NCBI GenBank assembly: GCA_021890755.1
Contig: JAKKUQ010000001.1
Coordinates: forward strand, 186,001 to 250,000
DNA from: Thermosediminibacteraceae bacterium
GTDB taxonomy: Bacteria > Bacillota > Thermosediminibacteria > Thermosediminibacterales > Thermosediminibacteraceae
Length of the DNA stretch: 64,000 nucleotides
Reading direction: 5' to 3'
In this document: piece after piece, positions 1-8,138 of the stretch
Position numbering within the stretch: position 1 is the first letter of the stretch
How the letters are laid out: every line of letters starts with the position of its first letter
Made by a program: the position numbers and the translations under genes
The notes under the pieces: generated by a model
Databases searched by the model: none
What the model was told of the DNA's origin: nothing
The model's input: only the letters and a program-made list of their open reading frames with translations

Positions 1-399
1 TTCTTCGTAAGAACCCTCGGCCTCTTTACTGTAGATTTCCCATTCTTCTTTGCTCCATATTTCTGCCCTATTTGAAACTCCTATTATTACCACGTCCTTT
101 TCTATCCGGGCGTATTCTCTCAACATTGGAGGGATCAATATTCTTCCTTGTTTGTCCATCTCTACTTCTGAAGCCCCCGAAAAGAAAAGCCTAATGAAGG
201 CCCTGGCATCCTTTTTGGTAAGAGGAAGCGCTTTTAATTTCTGCTCTAAGAGAATCCACTCATCTTTAGGATAGACAAACAAACAGCGGTCTAAACCCTT
301 GGTGAGAATAAAGGTCTCTCCCAACAGTTCCCTAAACTTTGAAGGAATTATTAACCTTCCCTTTGAGTCCAGCGAATGCTGGAACTGACCCATGAACAT
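1..399 (-). CDS. mraZ: MraZ, division/cell wall cluster regulator (3' end beyond window)
   Basis: DNA-binding regulator of the dcw (division and cell wall) cluster; the family is AbrB-like with two tandem SpoVT/AbrB-type repeats and binds its own promoter. The visible 133 codons carry both halves: an N-terminal [15 protein letters not shown] stretch and a second repeat around [10 protein letters not shown], with the family core [13 protein letters not shown] between them. The reading frame is still open at base 1, so only the last few residues are missing. The ATG at 399 follows AAGGGGAG at good spacing and gives the usual MFMG start. The next genes on this strand, outside the window, would be expected to be rsmH and ftsL. 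Upstream lie three GTGG direct repeats that fit autoregulation. Confidence 0.95.
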   Translation of the reverse strand, partial: MFMGQFQHSLDSKGRLIIPSKFRELLGETFILTKGLDRCLFVYPKDEWILLEQKLKALPLTKKDARAFIRLFFSGASEVEMDKQGRILIPPMLREYARIEKDVVIIGVSNRAEIWSKEEWEIYSKEAEGSYEE

Positions 400-430
400 A
401 TTTATGAGCTCCCCTTCGGAGGCTTTTCCT

Positions 431-457
431 CCACTTCCCTCCACTTTATACCACTTT
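431..457 (-). promoter_or_regulatory. Putative MraZ operator, three GTGG direct repeats
   Basis: On the minus strand, just upstream of mraZ, AAGTGG occurs three times with exact 10-base spacing (GTGG cores at about 454, 444 and 434). MraZ is known to bind short G-rich direct repeats (TGGGN-type boxes) spaced one helical turn apart in its own promoter. Position, number and phasing fit; the core here is GTGG rather than TGGG. A TAGAAT -10-like box lies just upstream of the repeats. Confidence 0.6.
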
Positions 458-510
458 AACTATTCTACGGAATGGTTTTAAATTCCTTCCTGGCGACAAA
501 AAAATACAAT

Positions 511-542
511 AAAAAAAAGTGAGGCTTTTGCCTCACTTTTTT
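511..542 (-). terminator. Intrinsic terminator after the M16 peptidase pair
   Basis: AAAAGTGAGGC, a 4-base loop and GCCTCACTTTT form a near-perfect hairpin flanked by A and T runs. It lies just after the stop of the peptidase gene at 567 and ends that transcript before mraZ. It could act in both directions. Confidence 0.8.
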
Positions 543-566
543 CGCCAAAAAGTACTATATTTTTAT

Positions 567-1844
567 TTATTCTTTTTCTTTTGGATAAACTGTCGATACA
601 GCCATCCGGTTAAAATCAAAAAATTCGTATAGCCTACAATTGGCTTCTTCGAAGGTAATTCTTTTTAAAGTTTCCGGAAAATCAAATATGTTTATATTCC
701 GATGGTAATAAGATACAAAAGAATTAGCAATAAACTCTAGGGAATCAAATCCCTGAATAAAGTCTCCCAGGAATTTCTTTTTAACTCTTTCAAAGTCCTC
801 TTCATTTAAACCCTTTACTTTTACTTCATTGAGGCTATTTACTAGTTCATCTTTTAGTTTCCCGGGATCCTTAGTTTCTCCGCCTATTGTGCAAAAACCG
901 TAATCTCTTTGACCTTCGTAGCTGAAACCGAATCGGTCATCGATAAGCCCCTCTTCATAGAGCTTTTCATAAACAGGTGAGCTTTTACCAAAAATAACCT
1001 CGAGCAATAAGTTCAATGTAATTTCCTTTTTCAGAAGCTCTGTCCCATCATAACCTACATCCGCATCTTTAAACCCCAGCAGGAAAAGAGGACGGCTTAC
1101 CGAAAGTTTTACATCAATATGAGGCATATTGACTGTATTTGGTTCTTCCGGATAAATTCTTATGATTTCGTCTTGAGGTGGCAGGTTTTTCTTCTCTTCG
1201 TGTTCCATTATAATTTCAAAAACCTGATCAGGTTCCACTGCACCGGTCACAAAAATCACCATATTGCTTGGGTGGTAAAAGGTATTATAACACTTATACA
1301 GGGTATCGACATCTATCTTTTGAATCGAATCTACCGTACCTCCTATATCCTCCCTCACCGGATGCTTGTGGTAAAGGGCTCTCAGGAGATTTAGCATAAC
1401 CTGCCATTCGGGATCATCTTCGTACATCCGCAATTCCTGGGTGATGATGCCTTTTTCCTTTTCCACACTCTCTTTTGTAAAATAGGGTGTCTCCACAAAT
1501 TCCAGTAAAAGTTTCAAATTTTCTTCAAAAGCTGATGTGGCGGAAAAAAGATATGTCGTACTTGTATAATTAGTATATGCATTTGAAGAAGTACCAAGCT
1601 CTGCGAATTTATCGAATACATTGCCGTAAGGCATTTCAAACATTTTATGTTCTAGAAAGTGAGCTATTCCCTCTGGAACTTTTAACCTTTCTCCAGTAGC
1701 CGGCACCACAAACTCGCTGTCTATAGAGCCGTACTTGGTGGAATAAATCGCATACACTTTGTTGAAATTTTTTTTCGGCAGAACAAACGCTTTTAAACCG
1801 TTATCGAATTTTTGGTAAAATAGATTTTCGCCGATCTGATTCAT
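567..1844 (-). CDS. M16 family zinc peptidase, active subunit (YmfH-like)
   Basis: Insulinase/pitrilysin-family metallopeptidase. The inverted zinc motif HFLEH is at residues 62-66 and a glutamate ligand (QEL, about residue 137) follows about 70 residues later, as in catalytic M16 subunits. At 425 aa it matches YmfH of Bacillus. The neighbour upstream, overlapping by 4 bases (ATGA), is the YmfF-like partner that lacks the zinc site, so the two probably form a translationally coupled pair like other two-subunit M16 enzymes. The ATG at 1844 follows GGGGTGA with a 6-base spacer. Substrate is unknown; in Bacillus the ymfF/ymfH region is linked to peptide processing. Confidence 0.9.
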   Translation of the reverse strand: MNQIGENLFYQKFDNGLKAFVLPKKNFNKVYAIYSTKYGSIDSEFVVPATGERLKVPEGIAHFLEHKMFEMPYGNVFDKFAELGTSSNAYTNYTSTTYLFSATSAFEENLKLLLEFVETPYFTKESVEKEKGIITQELRMYEDDPEWQVMLNLLRALYHKHPVREDIGGTVDSIQKIDVDTLYKCYNTFYHPSNMVIFVTGAVEPDQVFEIIMEHEEKKNLPPQDEIIRIYPEEPNTVNMPHIDVKLSVSRPLFLLGFKDADVGYDGTELLKKEITLNLLLEVIFGKSSPVYEKLYEEGLIDDRFGFSYEGQRDYGFCTIGGETKDPGKLKDELVNSLNEVKVKGLNEEDFERVKKKFLGDFIQGFDSLEFIANSFVSYYHRNINIFDFPETLKRITFEEANCRLYEFFDFNRMAVSTVYPKEKE

Positions 1845-3127
1845 AGGCTTTCACCCCGACTATTTTTGTTAAGAAAATATACGGTATCTAACTTTATTTT
1901 TTGAGCCACATTTACCACATCTTCTTTTGTAACGCTTTGAACTTTTGCGATAATTTCCTCTATTGACTCCTCTATCCCGTTAATAATTCCGTCAAGGTAA
2001 AGGCTTATAATCATAGATGGACTATCGGCCGCTTCTTTTAGAGAATTGATAAGGGATTTTTTGGAGCTTTCAAACTCGTAATCGGAAAACAGCCCTTCCT
2101 TTATATCCCTAATCTGCTTTTTGACTATGTCAATGGTCTTTTCCACCTTATCGAAGTCAATGCCACAGCTTATCAGCATTAACCCTTTACTTTTTTCAAG
2201 TCGTGAAAAAGCATAGTATGCTAGGCTTTCCTTTTCCCGCACATTCTGAAACAGCTTGGAGTGAGGGCCTCCTCCCAGGATGCTGTTATATACCATGAGA
2301 GCGTAAAAATCTTCATCGCCGTAACGGGTACCCGTCCTGAACCCCATGGAGAGTTTTCCCTGATTTACGTCTTGTTTTTCTTCTACAAATTTTTCCTGTT
2401 CAACCTCCTTTACCATGATAGTCTTGGCAAGCTCTTTTTCCTTTCGCTCGAACGAAAAAAGACCATTTAGTTTTACATATATTTGTTCTTCATCCACTTC
2501 ACCCAAGACGAAAATATCCATCGGGTTACTGCTAATCACCGTTTTATAAAAACTATAAAGGTTTTCGCTTCCTATTTCAGAAAGATCAGTGACGCTGCCA
2601 TATTTATATATGCTGAAAGGCTCTCCCTTGCACATCTCTTGAAAACATCTTTCGATAGCATAATTGAATTTATCGTTGAAGAGTGCTTCAATTATTCTTC
2701 TTAACACATCCTTTTCTTGTTCAACATAATCCTTCTTGAAGGCGGAACCTTCAGTCAACGGATTAAGGATAATATCTTTGAAAAGCCTAAGGCCTTCATC
2801 AATAATGTTATTTTCTGCCCCCGTGTACTTTGGGTTTACCACTTCAATAAAGAACTGAATTATCTGCCTTTCGCCTTTCTTTATTATATCGGCTCCAAAA
2901 TCGGCTCCGTAAAGTTCTTCCAAGTAACGGCTGATCAGTCTTGAATTTGGAAAGTTTAAGCTTCCGCGTTTTAAAACAAAAGGCAAAAGAGCCGTCTTTG
3001 TGGCCGTGCTTTTTTCTAAGTTCTGATGTATGAAAGCACAGATCGTTATTGTCTTAAACTTATCAGTTGAACATGTATAAAGGTTTATTCCGTTGTCTAA
3101 GATCCTGCGTGAAAAAACACTACTCAA
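1841..3127 (-). CDS. M16 family peptidase-like protein, non-catalytic subunit (YmfF-like)
   Basis: Full-length M16-fold protein of about 428 aa that lacks HxxEH; the equivalent position reads LLPFVLKRGS. The C-terminal half keeps the M16 signature GGGPHSKLFQNVREKESLAYY, as in partner subunits that help bind substrate. A TTG at 3127 is the best start because GAGGAGGTAGGAGG sits directly upstream; a TTG seven codons earlier would bury that site inside the gene. It overlaps the catalytic subunit gene by 4 bases, which predicts coupled translation and a heterodimer. Confidence 0.88.
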   Translation of the reverse strand: MSSVFSRRILDNGINLYTCSTDKFKTITICAFIHQNLEKSTATKTALLPFVLKRGSLNFPNSRLISRYLEELYGADFGADIIKKGERQIIQFFIEVVNPKYTGAENNIIDEGLRLFKDIILNPLTEGSAFKKDYVEQEKDVLRRIIEALFNDKFNYAIERCFQEMCKGEPFSIYKYGSVTDLSEIGSENLYSFYKTVISSNPMDIFVLGEVDEEQIYVKLNGLFSFERKEKELAKTIMVKEVEQEKFVEEKQDVNQGKLSMGFRTGTRYGDEDFYALMVYNSILGGGPHSKLFQNVREKESLAYYAFSRLEKSKGLMLISCGIDFDKVEKTIDIVKKQIRDIKEGLFSDYEFESSKKSLINSLKEAADSPSMIISLYLDGIINGIEESIEEIIAKVQSVTKEDVVNVAQKIKLDTVYFLNKNSRGESL

Positions 3128-3265
3128 ACCTCCTACCTCCTCTTGCAAAATAAATTCACTCCATTATTTCTCCTTTTATTAAAAAAATCCTCTTAAAAAC
3201 GTTTAAATAGGCGCCACTTTTAGTTTATGCCATAATTTTGGAAGTTAGTTATCGAGAAAAAAGAA

Positions 3266-3294
3266 TTGAAAAAAATTACGGTTTATAGTATAAT
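3266..3294 (+). promoter_or_regulatory. Sigma-A promoter of tRNA-Pro
   Basis: TTGAAA, a 17-base spacer and TATAAT, ending 9 bases before the mature tRNA 5' end. This is close to consensus and oriented against the surrounding minus-strand genes. Confidence 0.85.
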
Positions 3295-3303
3295 ATTTTC
3301 CGT

Positions 3304-3380
3304 CGGGACGTAGCGCAGTTTGGTAGCGCGTTCGGTTCGGGTCCGAAAGGTCGTGGGTTCAAGTCCCGCCGTCCCGACCA
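3304..3380 (+). tRNA. tRNA-Pro (CGG anticodon)
   Basis: A 77-base cloverleaf. The acceptor stem CGGGACG pairs with CGTCCCG, followed by A73 and an encoded CCA. The D-arm is GCGC...GCGC, the anticodon stem TTCGG/CCGAA encloses a TTCGGGT loop (anticodon CGG), and the T-loop is TTCAAGT. The C1-G72 pair and A73 are typical of bacterial tRNA-Pro. It has its own strong promoter and a downstream hairpin, so it is a single-gene unit. Confidence 0.97.
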
Positions 3381-3413
3381 TTTTTTATTTTTCATAAGCT
3401 AACTGTAAAAAAG

Positions 3414-3455
3414 AAGGTAAGCAAACCTAACGATTAAGGTGCTTACCTTTTTATT
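3414..3455. terminator. Bidirectional terminator between tRNA-Pro and the aminotransferase gene
   Basis: AAGGTAAGC and GCTTACCTT form the stem; T runs follow on the plus strand and A runs precede it. It lies between two convergent genes and can end both. Confidence 0.75.
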
Positions 3456-3457
3456 TT

Positions 3458-4849
3458 TTATTCTTTTTTACTAGACAGCATAGAACCTGCAGCGGTTTTT
3501 ATGGCGTTTAAAGTCATTCCCATAAACCCCTTATATCTTGAGAAAATGTCCTCGAGAGCGTTCAGTACCTCGTCTATATCCTCTTTTGAAACAATCAAAG
3601 GTGGTTCCATCCTTATAACATTTGGATTGTTGAGGGTATAAGCGGTGATTATTCGGTGTTTGTTTAGCAACTCTCCTGCCACCAAGGCCCCGGTGAATTC
3701 TTCGTAAAACTTATTGATTATACCTCCTGTTATCTTATTGATAAACCCTTTTACCGGTGGCTCGAACTCTATACCTATCATCAATCCCCTGCCACGGACT
3801 TCCTTTATAATACCATATTTTTCTTTTAGAACTCTTAGCTTCCCGAGGAAATAATCTCCTAATTCGGCAGCTCTTTCGGGCAGCTTTTTTTCTTTTATAG
3901 CGTTGATAGATGCTATACCTGCAGCACAAGCTAAAGTGTTTCCGCCAAAAGTCGAAGTGTGCAGCAGACATTTTTCCATTCCCGAATAAGCCCTTTCCCA
4001 AACTTCATCGGTGGTTATGAACGCTCCAACGGGCATCACGCCGCCTCCCAGGGATTTAGCCACGCACATTATATCAGGCGTTACTCCTTCTTCCTCACAC
4101 GCGAACATCCTGCCTGTCCGACCGAACCCGGTCTGGATTTCATCTACAATTAGCAGAGCTCCGTATTTGGTACAAAGCTCCCTTGCACCCTTTAAAAACC
4201 CCTTTGGTGGAACAATAATTCCCGCCTCTCCTTGTATTGGCTCTACAATAAATGCAGCCACATCGCCTTCTTTTAACTTTCCTTCGAGAGATTCGAGATC
4301 TCCGTACGGTATGCTTTCAAATCCCGGCACCAGCGGTAAGAAGGGCGTTTTATATTTGTCCCTTCCGGTAGCTGATAAAGCCCCAAAAGTTTTCCCATGA
4401 AAGGACCCATTGCAGGAGATTATCCTATGCTTTCGCGTAGCTGCTCTCGCTGTTTTGAGCGCCCCTTCCACCGCTTCCGCACCGCTGTTGCAAAAAAAGC
4501 TGTGCTTTAAGCCTTCAGGTGCTACCTGCGAAAGATTGTGAGCTAGAGCCGCTGCATAAGGATTTATAGTGGCTTGTAGCAGATTTGGCTTTTGACTTAT
4601 CTTTTTCAAAGCTTCTAGCACTTCAGGTGGATTATGCCCCAAGTTAAGGGCACCATAGGCTCCTAAAAAATCCAAATACTTTTGCCCTTTTTCATCCCAC
4701 ACATAACACCCTTCAGCCCTTATGTAAACCCTGTCGAAATTTAAAAGCCCCATAATGGAAGCAAGTCCTGGATTTACGTATTCGGAATAAAGTTTTTTTA
4801 TGTCAGCCCTGCTTAACTTTTCGACATCATCGATTTTTAAAAGTGCCAT
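3458..4849 (-). CDS. Class III PLP-dependent aminotransferase, putrescine aminotransferase-like
   Basis: PLP enzyme of the ornithine/putrescine/acetylornithine class. The cofactor signature LLIVDEIQTGFGRTGRMF and the Schiff-base lysine in AKSLGGGVMPVGA are intact, as are the phosphate-contact CNSGAEAVEGALK and FHGKTFGALS. Sequence and length (463 aa) resemble E. coli PatA more than ArgD, including the EYVNPG start region and the GPR-like C-terminal ...RMEPPLIV. Probable role: transfer of an amino group from a diamine or omega-amino acid to 2-oxoglutarate; the true substrate cannot be read from sequence. The ATG at 4849 (MALLKI) follows GAGGTG; a longer frame to 4909 has no ribosome site. Confidence 0.88.
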   Translation of the reverse strand: MALLKIDDVEKLSRADIKKLYSEYVNPGLASIMGLLNFDRVYIRAEGCYVWDEKGQKYLDFLGAYGALNLGHNPPEVLEALKKISQKPNLLQATINPYAAALAHNLSQVAPEGLKHSFFCNSGAEAVEGALKTARAATRKHRIISCNGSFHGKTFGALSATGRDKYKTPFLPLVPGFESIPYGDLESLEGKLKEGDVAAFIVEPIQGEAGIIVPPKGFLKGARELCTKYGALLIVDEIQTGFGRTGRMFACEEEGVTPDIMCVAKSLGGGVMPVGAFITTDEVWERAYSGMEKCLLHTSTFGGNTLACAAGIASINAIKEKKLPERAAELGDYFLGKLRVLKEKYGIIKEVRGRGLMIGIEFEPPVKGFINKITGGIINKFYEEFTGALVAGELLNKHRIITAYTLNNPNVIRMEPPLIVSKEDIDEVLNALEDIFSRYKGFMGMTLNAIKTAAGSMLSSKKE

Positions 4850-4916
4850 AAAATACACCTCGCAAATAATTCTTAAAACAATTATATTAGACAGCAAAAA
4901 ATAAGTCAAAATAAAA

Positions 4917-4941
4917 AAATGCTGCTTTTACTGCAGCATTT
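4917..4941 (-). terminator. Terminator after the Spo0E-like gene
   Basis: AAATGCTGC and GCAGCATTT form a 9-base-pair stem; on the minus strand it is followed by a run of T. It lies just after the stop of the small gene at 4961. Confidence 0.7.
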
Positions 4942-4960
4942 TACGCAAATATTATTTCGA

Positions 4961-5128
4961 TTATTCCGCTTTTGCCTCGGCTCTGTGATAGGCCACAATA
5001 AGTTTATCAAGCTTTATACTCAAAGCATATACTTCACGCGCTAATAGATTTTTTTTCTCTAGCTTTTGGTTCAACTCATTTTTCAACTTCCCTATTTCCT
5101 GGTTGAGATGAAACAACATCGGAACCAT
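4961..5128 (-). CDS. Spo0E-like aspartyl-phosphate phosphatase
   Basis: A 55-residue protein made of two predicted helices, the form of the Spo0E family, which removes the phosphate from phospho-Spo0A and delays sporulation. The family signature is visible as LSIKLDKLIVAYHR (the family pattern is S-x-x-L-D-x-L-I) after an N-terminal helix EIGKLKNELNQKLE. ATG at 5128 is preceded by AAGGGG at 8 bases; an in-frame ATG three codons on is an alternative. It has its own terminator and lies between the SCIFF maturase and the aminotransferase gene. Family assignment rests on the motif and length only. Confidence 0.75.
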   Translation of the reverse strand: MVPMLFHLNQEIGKLKNELNQKLEKKNLLAREVYALSIKLDKLIVAYHRAEAKAE

Positions 5129-5316
5129 GGAGATACCCCTTTTTAATCACCGTTTTTACAGAGCAGATTTTATCATAAACGACCTACGTATTCAACATTC
5201 ATATTTGCCATTTATTCCCATATTTTTGCGTAATTTTTATATTACTTCCAAATTTTATCTGTTATTACATCAATCACCATTTTGGGCATATGAAAATTGT
5301 CGTTTTTTGCATTTTA

Positions 5317-6711
5317 TTAACAAATTAACCTATTTTTCTTATTTTCTTTACTTGTTTTTACCGCAAGATAAAGCGCATATTCTATCCTCTTTTTCTGCAT
5401 GCTGCAAGCTATATCATAAGGAATGTTAAGATCGCCATTTACCTGGTAATTGTTCGCGTTACATCCGCCACTGCAGAAAAATTTGGCCCAACACGATGCA
5501 CAATTCTGTTTTGCAAGCACATGGGTGTCCTTTAATTTATCAATAACCCCGTCGTCTAGCTTCTTTTCGAATACGTTCCCCAAGAGAAACTCTTTATAGC
5601 CTATAAATTGATGACAGGGGTAAATTTGGCCATCGGGGGTAACAGCAAGATATTCTCTCCCTGCTCCGCATGCTGATAGTCTTTTTTGGATACATGGACC
5701 TTTGTAGATATCGATATTAAAGTGATAAAACCTAAAGGGATTTTTGCCCGAGGCCCTTCTTTTGACATATTCTTTAGCTATTCTATCGTACTGCTGGTAT
5801 ATAGTCTCTAAATCTTCGTGCCCGATAAGAAAATCTTTATCCGCTCCTACGACAGGTTCAATGGATATTTCTTCAAATCCCAGATCCGCCATGTGAAGTG
5901 CGTCTTCGGCAAAGTCCAAATTGTGTTTTGTAAATGTCCCCCTAACGTAGTAATCTTTCCCGTCTCTTTTCCTGAGCTCAACTACCTTTTTTATATTTGA
6001 AACAACCTGATCGTAAGTTCCCGATCCATTAGCCCTTATCCGCATTTTATCATTAACATTTTTCCTCCCATCTAGACTCATCACTATATTATCCATATTG
6101 TTATGGAGGTAATCGACTATCTCGCTGTTAAGGAGGGTACAGTTGGTCGTAACAGTAAAGTGGAATTTTTTCCCGCAAGACTCCTCTATGCTTTTTGCGT
6201 ATGAAACCACATATTTAATCGTATCAAAGGCCATCAGCGGCTCTCCGCCAAAAAAATCAATTTCAACATTTTTTATATCTCCTGAATGTTCTATTAGAAA
6301 ATCCACAGCAGCTCTTGCCACTTCTTTGTCCATCAACTGCCTTGCACCGTGGTAATCTCCTTTCGATGCAAAGCAATACCTACATCTCAAATTGCAATCG
6401 TGAGCCACATTAAGGCACAAAGCCTTTACATATTTTTTCTGCTTTAAACTCTCAAGGGCTTCCTCAAGGTCCGCCTCGGTAAAAATAAGCCCCTGTGCTT
6501 TCAAGGTATCAAGTTCTTTTATCGCTTCAATAATGTCCGATTCCTTATATTTACCGTTTAATCTACTGACAATATCCCGGGGGGATGTTTCTCCGTAAAA
6601 TTCCAACACATCGTAAACCAAATCATCTACCTCAAAAATTGAACCGCTATTAACGTCTAAAGCCATTTTGGTGTCCCATATTTGGAAAGTATGTACTTGA
6701 GGCTTTACCAC
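5317..6711 (-). CDS. scfB: Radical SAM/SPASM maturase of the SCIFF type
   Basis: Radical SAM enzyme that, in characterised homologues, forms thioether cross-links in the small Six-Cysteines-in-Forty-Five-residues peptide. Seen here: an N-terminal RiPP-recognition-like region with the family phrase ALDVNSGSIFEVDDLVYDV (residues 17-35), the [4Fe-4S] motif CNLRCRYC at residues 106-113, a GGEP motif, and SPASM cysteines near the C-terminus (CGAGREY, YPCHQ, CASCWAKFFCSGGCN). Length 464 aa is normal. GTG at 6711 follows AAGGGAGA. In most Clostridia the peptide gene scfA lies directly upstream; here the 100 bases upstream and the 190 downstream hold no cysteine-rich frame. Confidence 0.9.
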   Translation of the reverse strand: MVKPQVHTFQIWDTKMALDVNSGSIFEVDDLVYDVLEFYGETSPRDIVSRLNGKYKESDIIEAIKELDTLKAQGLIFTEADLEEALESLKQKKYVKALCLNVAHDCNLRCRYCFASKGDYHGARQLMDKEVARAAVDFLIEHSGDIKNVEIDFFGGEPLMAFDTIKYVVSYAKSIEESCGKKFHFTVTTNCTLLNSEIVDYLHNNMDNIVMSLDGRKNVNDKMRIRANGSGTYDQVVSNIKKVVELRKRDGKDYYVRGTFTKHNLDFAEDALHMADLGFEEISIEPVVGADKDFLIGHEDLETIYQQYDRIAKEYVKRRASGKNPFRFYHFNIDIYKGPCIQKRLSACGAGREYLAVTPDGQIYPCHQFIGYKEFLLGNVFEKKLDDGVIDKLKDTHVLAKQNCASCWAKFFCSGGCNANNYQVNGDLNIPYDIACSMQKKRIEYALYLAVKTSKENKKNRLIC

Positions 6712-6738
6712 CTTTATCTCTCCCTTCTAGTATTGGAC

Positions 6739-6767
6739 TTGACAAACGTACAAAACCGTTGTATAAA
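6739..6767 (+). promoter_or_regulatory. Sigma-A promoter of the FmdB-like gene
   Basis: TTGACA, a 17-base spacer and TATAAA lie 46 bases before the start codon on the plus strand, in the gap shared with the divergent maturase gene. Confidence 0.8.
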
Positions 6768-6813
6768 ATCTTTGTAAACTATAGTAAATGATGCCGTTTA
6801 GGAGGTGCAATTG

Positions 6814-7041
6814 ATGCCGCTATACGAATATAGATGCGAAAAGTGCGGTGACTTTGAAAAGGAACAAGCAATAACTGAAGCTCCTTTAGAAAGCTGTCCA
6901 ACTTGTGGAAATCCCGTAAAGCGTTTGATAAGCAGAAATGTAGGCTTAGTTTTTAAAGGTTCGGGATTTCACATAACTGACTACGTTTATAAAAATTCTT
7001 CCGAAAGCACATCTGAAAACAAATCATCCAGCGATAATTAA
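6814..7041 (+). CDS. FmdB family zinc-ribbon protein
   Basis: Small protein (75 aa) with the FmdB/CxxC regulatory-protein zinc ribbon: MPLYEYRCEKCG at the N-terminus and CPTCGNPVKRLIS about 20 residues later, four cysteines in all, then a VFKGSGFHITDY segment and a Ser/Asn-rich tail. The family is widespread and its function is not settled; some members are regulators of amidase or formamidase genes. ATG at 6814 follows GGAGGTG at 7 bases. It is monocistronic, with a consensus promoter and a strong terminator, and runs against the neighbouring genes. Confidence 0.9.
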   Translation: MPLYEYRCEKCGDFEKEQAITEAPLESCPTCGNPVKRLISRNVGLVFKGSGFHITDYVYKNSSESTSENKSSSDN

Positions 7042-7065
7042 AGAAAAAAGACGGTGTAAAAACTT

Positions 7066-7096
7066 AAAAACTCAAGGCCGAAGGCCTTGAGTTTTT
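7066..7096. terminator. Bidirectional terminator between fmdB-like gene and rnpB
   Basis: AAAAACTCAAGGCC, a 3-base loop and GGCCTTGAGTTTTT: a perfect 14-base-pair stem flanked by A and T tracts, placed between convergent fmdB-like and rnpB transcripts. Confidence 0.9.
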
Positions 7097-7103
7097 CATT
7101 TTA

Positions 7104-7456
7104 AGGATGAGTAGGTCTGTAAGCCGAGTTCTGTCGAGGATGGTCATCTATCTTGGGTGCCAGTTACCTGACACCTCTAGCGACCATACCCGGGAGCGCG
7201 GCGGGCCACCGCATATGCTCCCCTATTTGGTCTTGCTCCAGGTGGGGTTTGCAGAGCCGGCCAGTCGCCTGACCGCTGGTGAGCTCTTACCTCACCTTTC
7301 CACCCTTACCCGATGGGAAATACGTTCCCACCAGGCGGTATATTTCTGTTGCACTTTCCTTGAGGTCGCCCTCACTGGGTATTACCCAGCACCCTGCCCT
7401 GTGGAGCTCGGACTTTCCTCGGGCATAAGCCCGCGACCATCCGACCTACTCATCAC
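7104..7456 (-). ncRNA. rnpB: RNase P RNA
   Basis: Catalytic RNA of ribonuclease P, which trims tRNA 5' leaders. On the minus strand it begins with GATGAGTAGGTCGG, which pairs with GACCTACTCATC at the 3' end (helix P1). It contains the universal P4 strand CGAGGAAAGTCCGAGCTC near the 5' end and ACAGAACTCGGCTTACAG near the 3' end. About 353 bases, within the bacterial range. The exact ends are estimated from P1. It is transcribed from its own promoter, which overlaps the end of the upstream rnhA-like gene. Open frames on the plus strand across this region are antisense artefacts. Confidence 0.96.
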
Positions 7457-7473
7457 CATTTTGCCGGAAGAAG

Positions 7474-7502
7474 ATTATAACATGACTATGTTTAAATGTC
7501 AA
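7474..7502 (-). promoter_or_regulatory. Consensus sigma-A promoter of rnpB
   Basis: Minus-strand TTGACA (7502-7497), exactly 17 bases, then TATAAT (7479-7474). Both hexamers are perfect consensus. The -35 box lies within the last codons and stop of the RNase H gene. Confidence 0.9.
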
Positions 7503-7920
7503 TGACCTCTTCATCATTGAGAGCAAGGTCAATACCTTCATTAGCGAGCTCATCAGCCCTCTTATTCTGTTCCCTTTTGATGTGATTTATGCTGAATTTT
7601 TTGAATTCCTGTACTAACTGGGTAACCTGATTATAAAGGCGTTTTATCCCCTCGTTTTTAATCTGATATTCTCCGTTTATTTGTTTGACCATAAGCTCGC
7701 TGTCGGAAAAAACTTCTATTTCCTCACAACCCATTTCGAGCGCCTCTTTCAGAGCAGTAACTAAAGCAGTATACTCAGCTATGTTATTTGTCGTCTGCCC
7801 GATGTAGTCGCTCACTTCCTTTAGAACATTACCTTTTTCATCAAGCATAACTATGCCTATCCCCGCATCTCCCGGATTTCCCCGAGAGGCACCGTCTATA
7901 AATACTCTTAGCTTTTCCAT
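7492..7920 (-). CDS. Ribonuclease H family protein (RNase HI-like)
   Basis: RNase H fold enzyme that cleaves RNA in RNA-DNA hybrids. The catalytic acidic set is visible: D9 in FIDGASRGNPG, E49 in NNIAEYTAL, D73 in SDSELMVKQI and D123 in KRADELANEG. At 142 aa it is the short form common in Firmicutes and lacks an N-terminal hybrid-binding domain; this short class can act in replication or in RNA turnover. ATG at 7920 is preceded by GGAGGT. Its 3' end overlaps the rnpB promoter. Confidence 0.93.
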   Translation of the reverse strand: MEKLRVFIDGASRGNPGDAGIGIVMLDEKGNVLKEVSDYIGQTTNNIAEYTALVTALKEALEMGCEEIEVFSDSELMVKQINGEYQIKNEGIKRLYNQVTQLVQEFKKFSINHIKREQNKRADELANEGIDLALNDEEVIDI

Positions 7921-8138
7921 AATACCTCCTGTTATATTTTAGATGTGTATTCTACCGCAAATATCACGATATACTATGCTCCTATGGGCGCTCACCCCCT
8001 GAAACCATTGGCAGCGATGAATCTTGAGTGATTCCACTTCATTATTTTATCAATTTCAGCTTTTTTTTTCAATCTCAATTGATTGTACTCTTTTTTTATT
8101 TTTCTGATTTGACCATTGACTTTTGAGCTTGCATCCCG

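Noticed and set aside
7107-7505. 132-aa plus-strand frame
   Set aside because: It is antisense to RNase P RNA, whose conserved helices explain the sequence.
8000-8080. 16-codon minus-strand frame MKWNHSRFIAANGFRG upstream of the RNase H gene
   Set aside because: No ribosome site and no known family; may be part of a lost element but not supportable.
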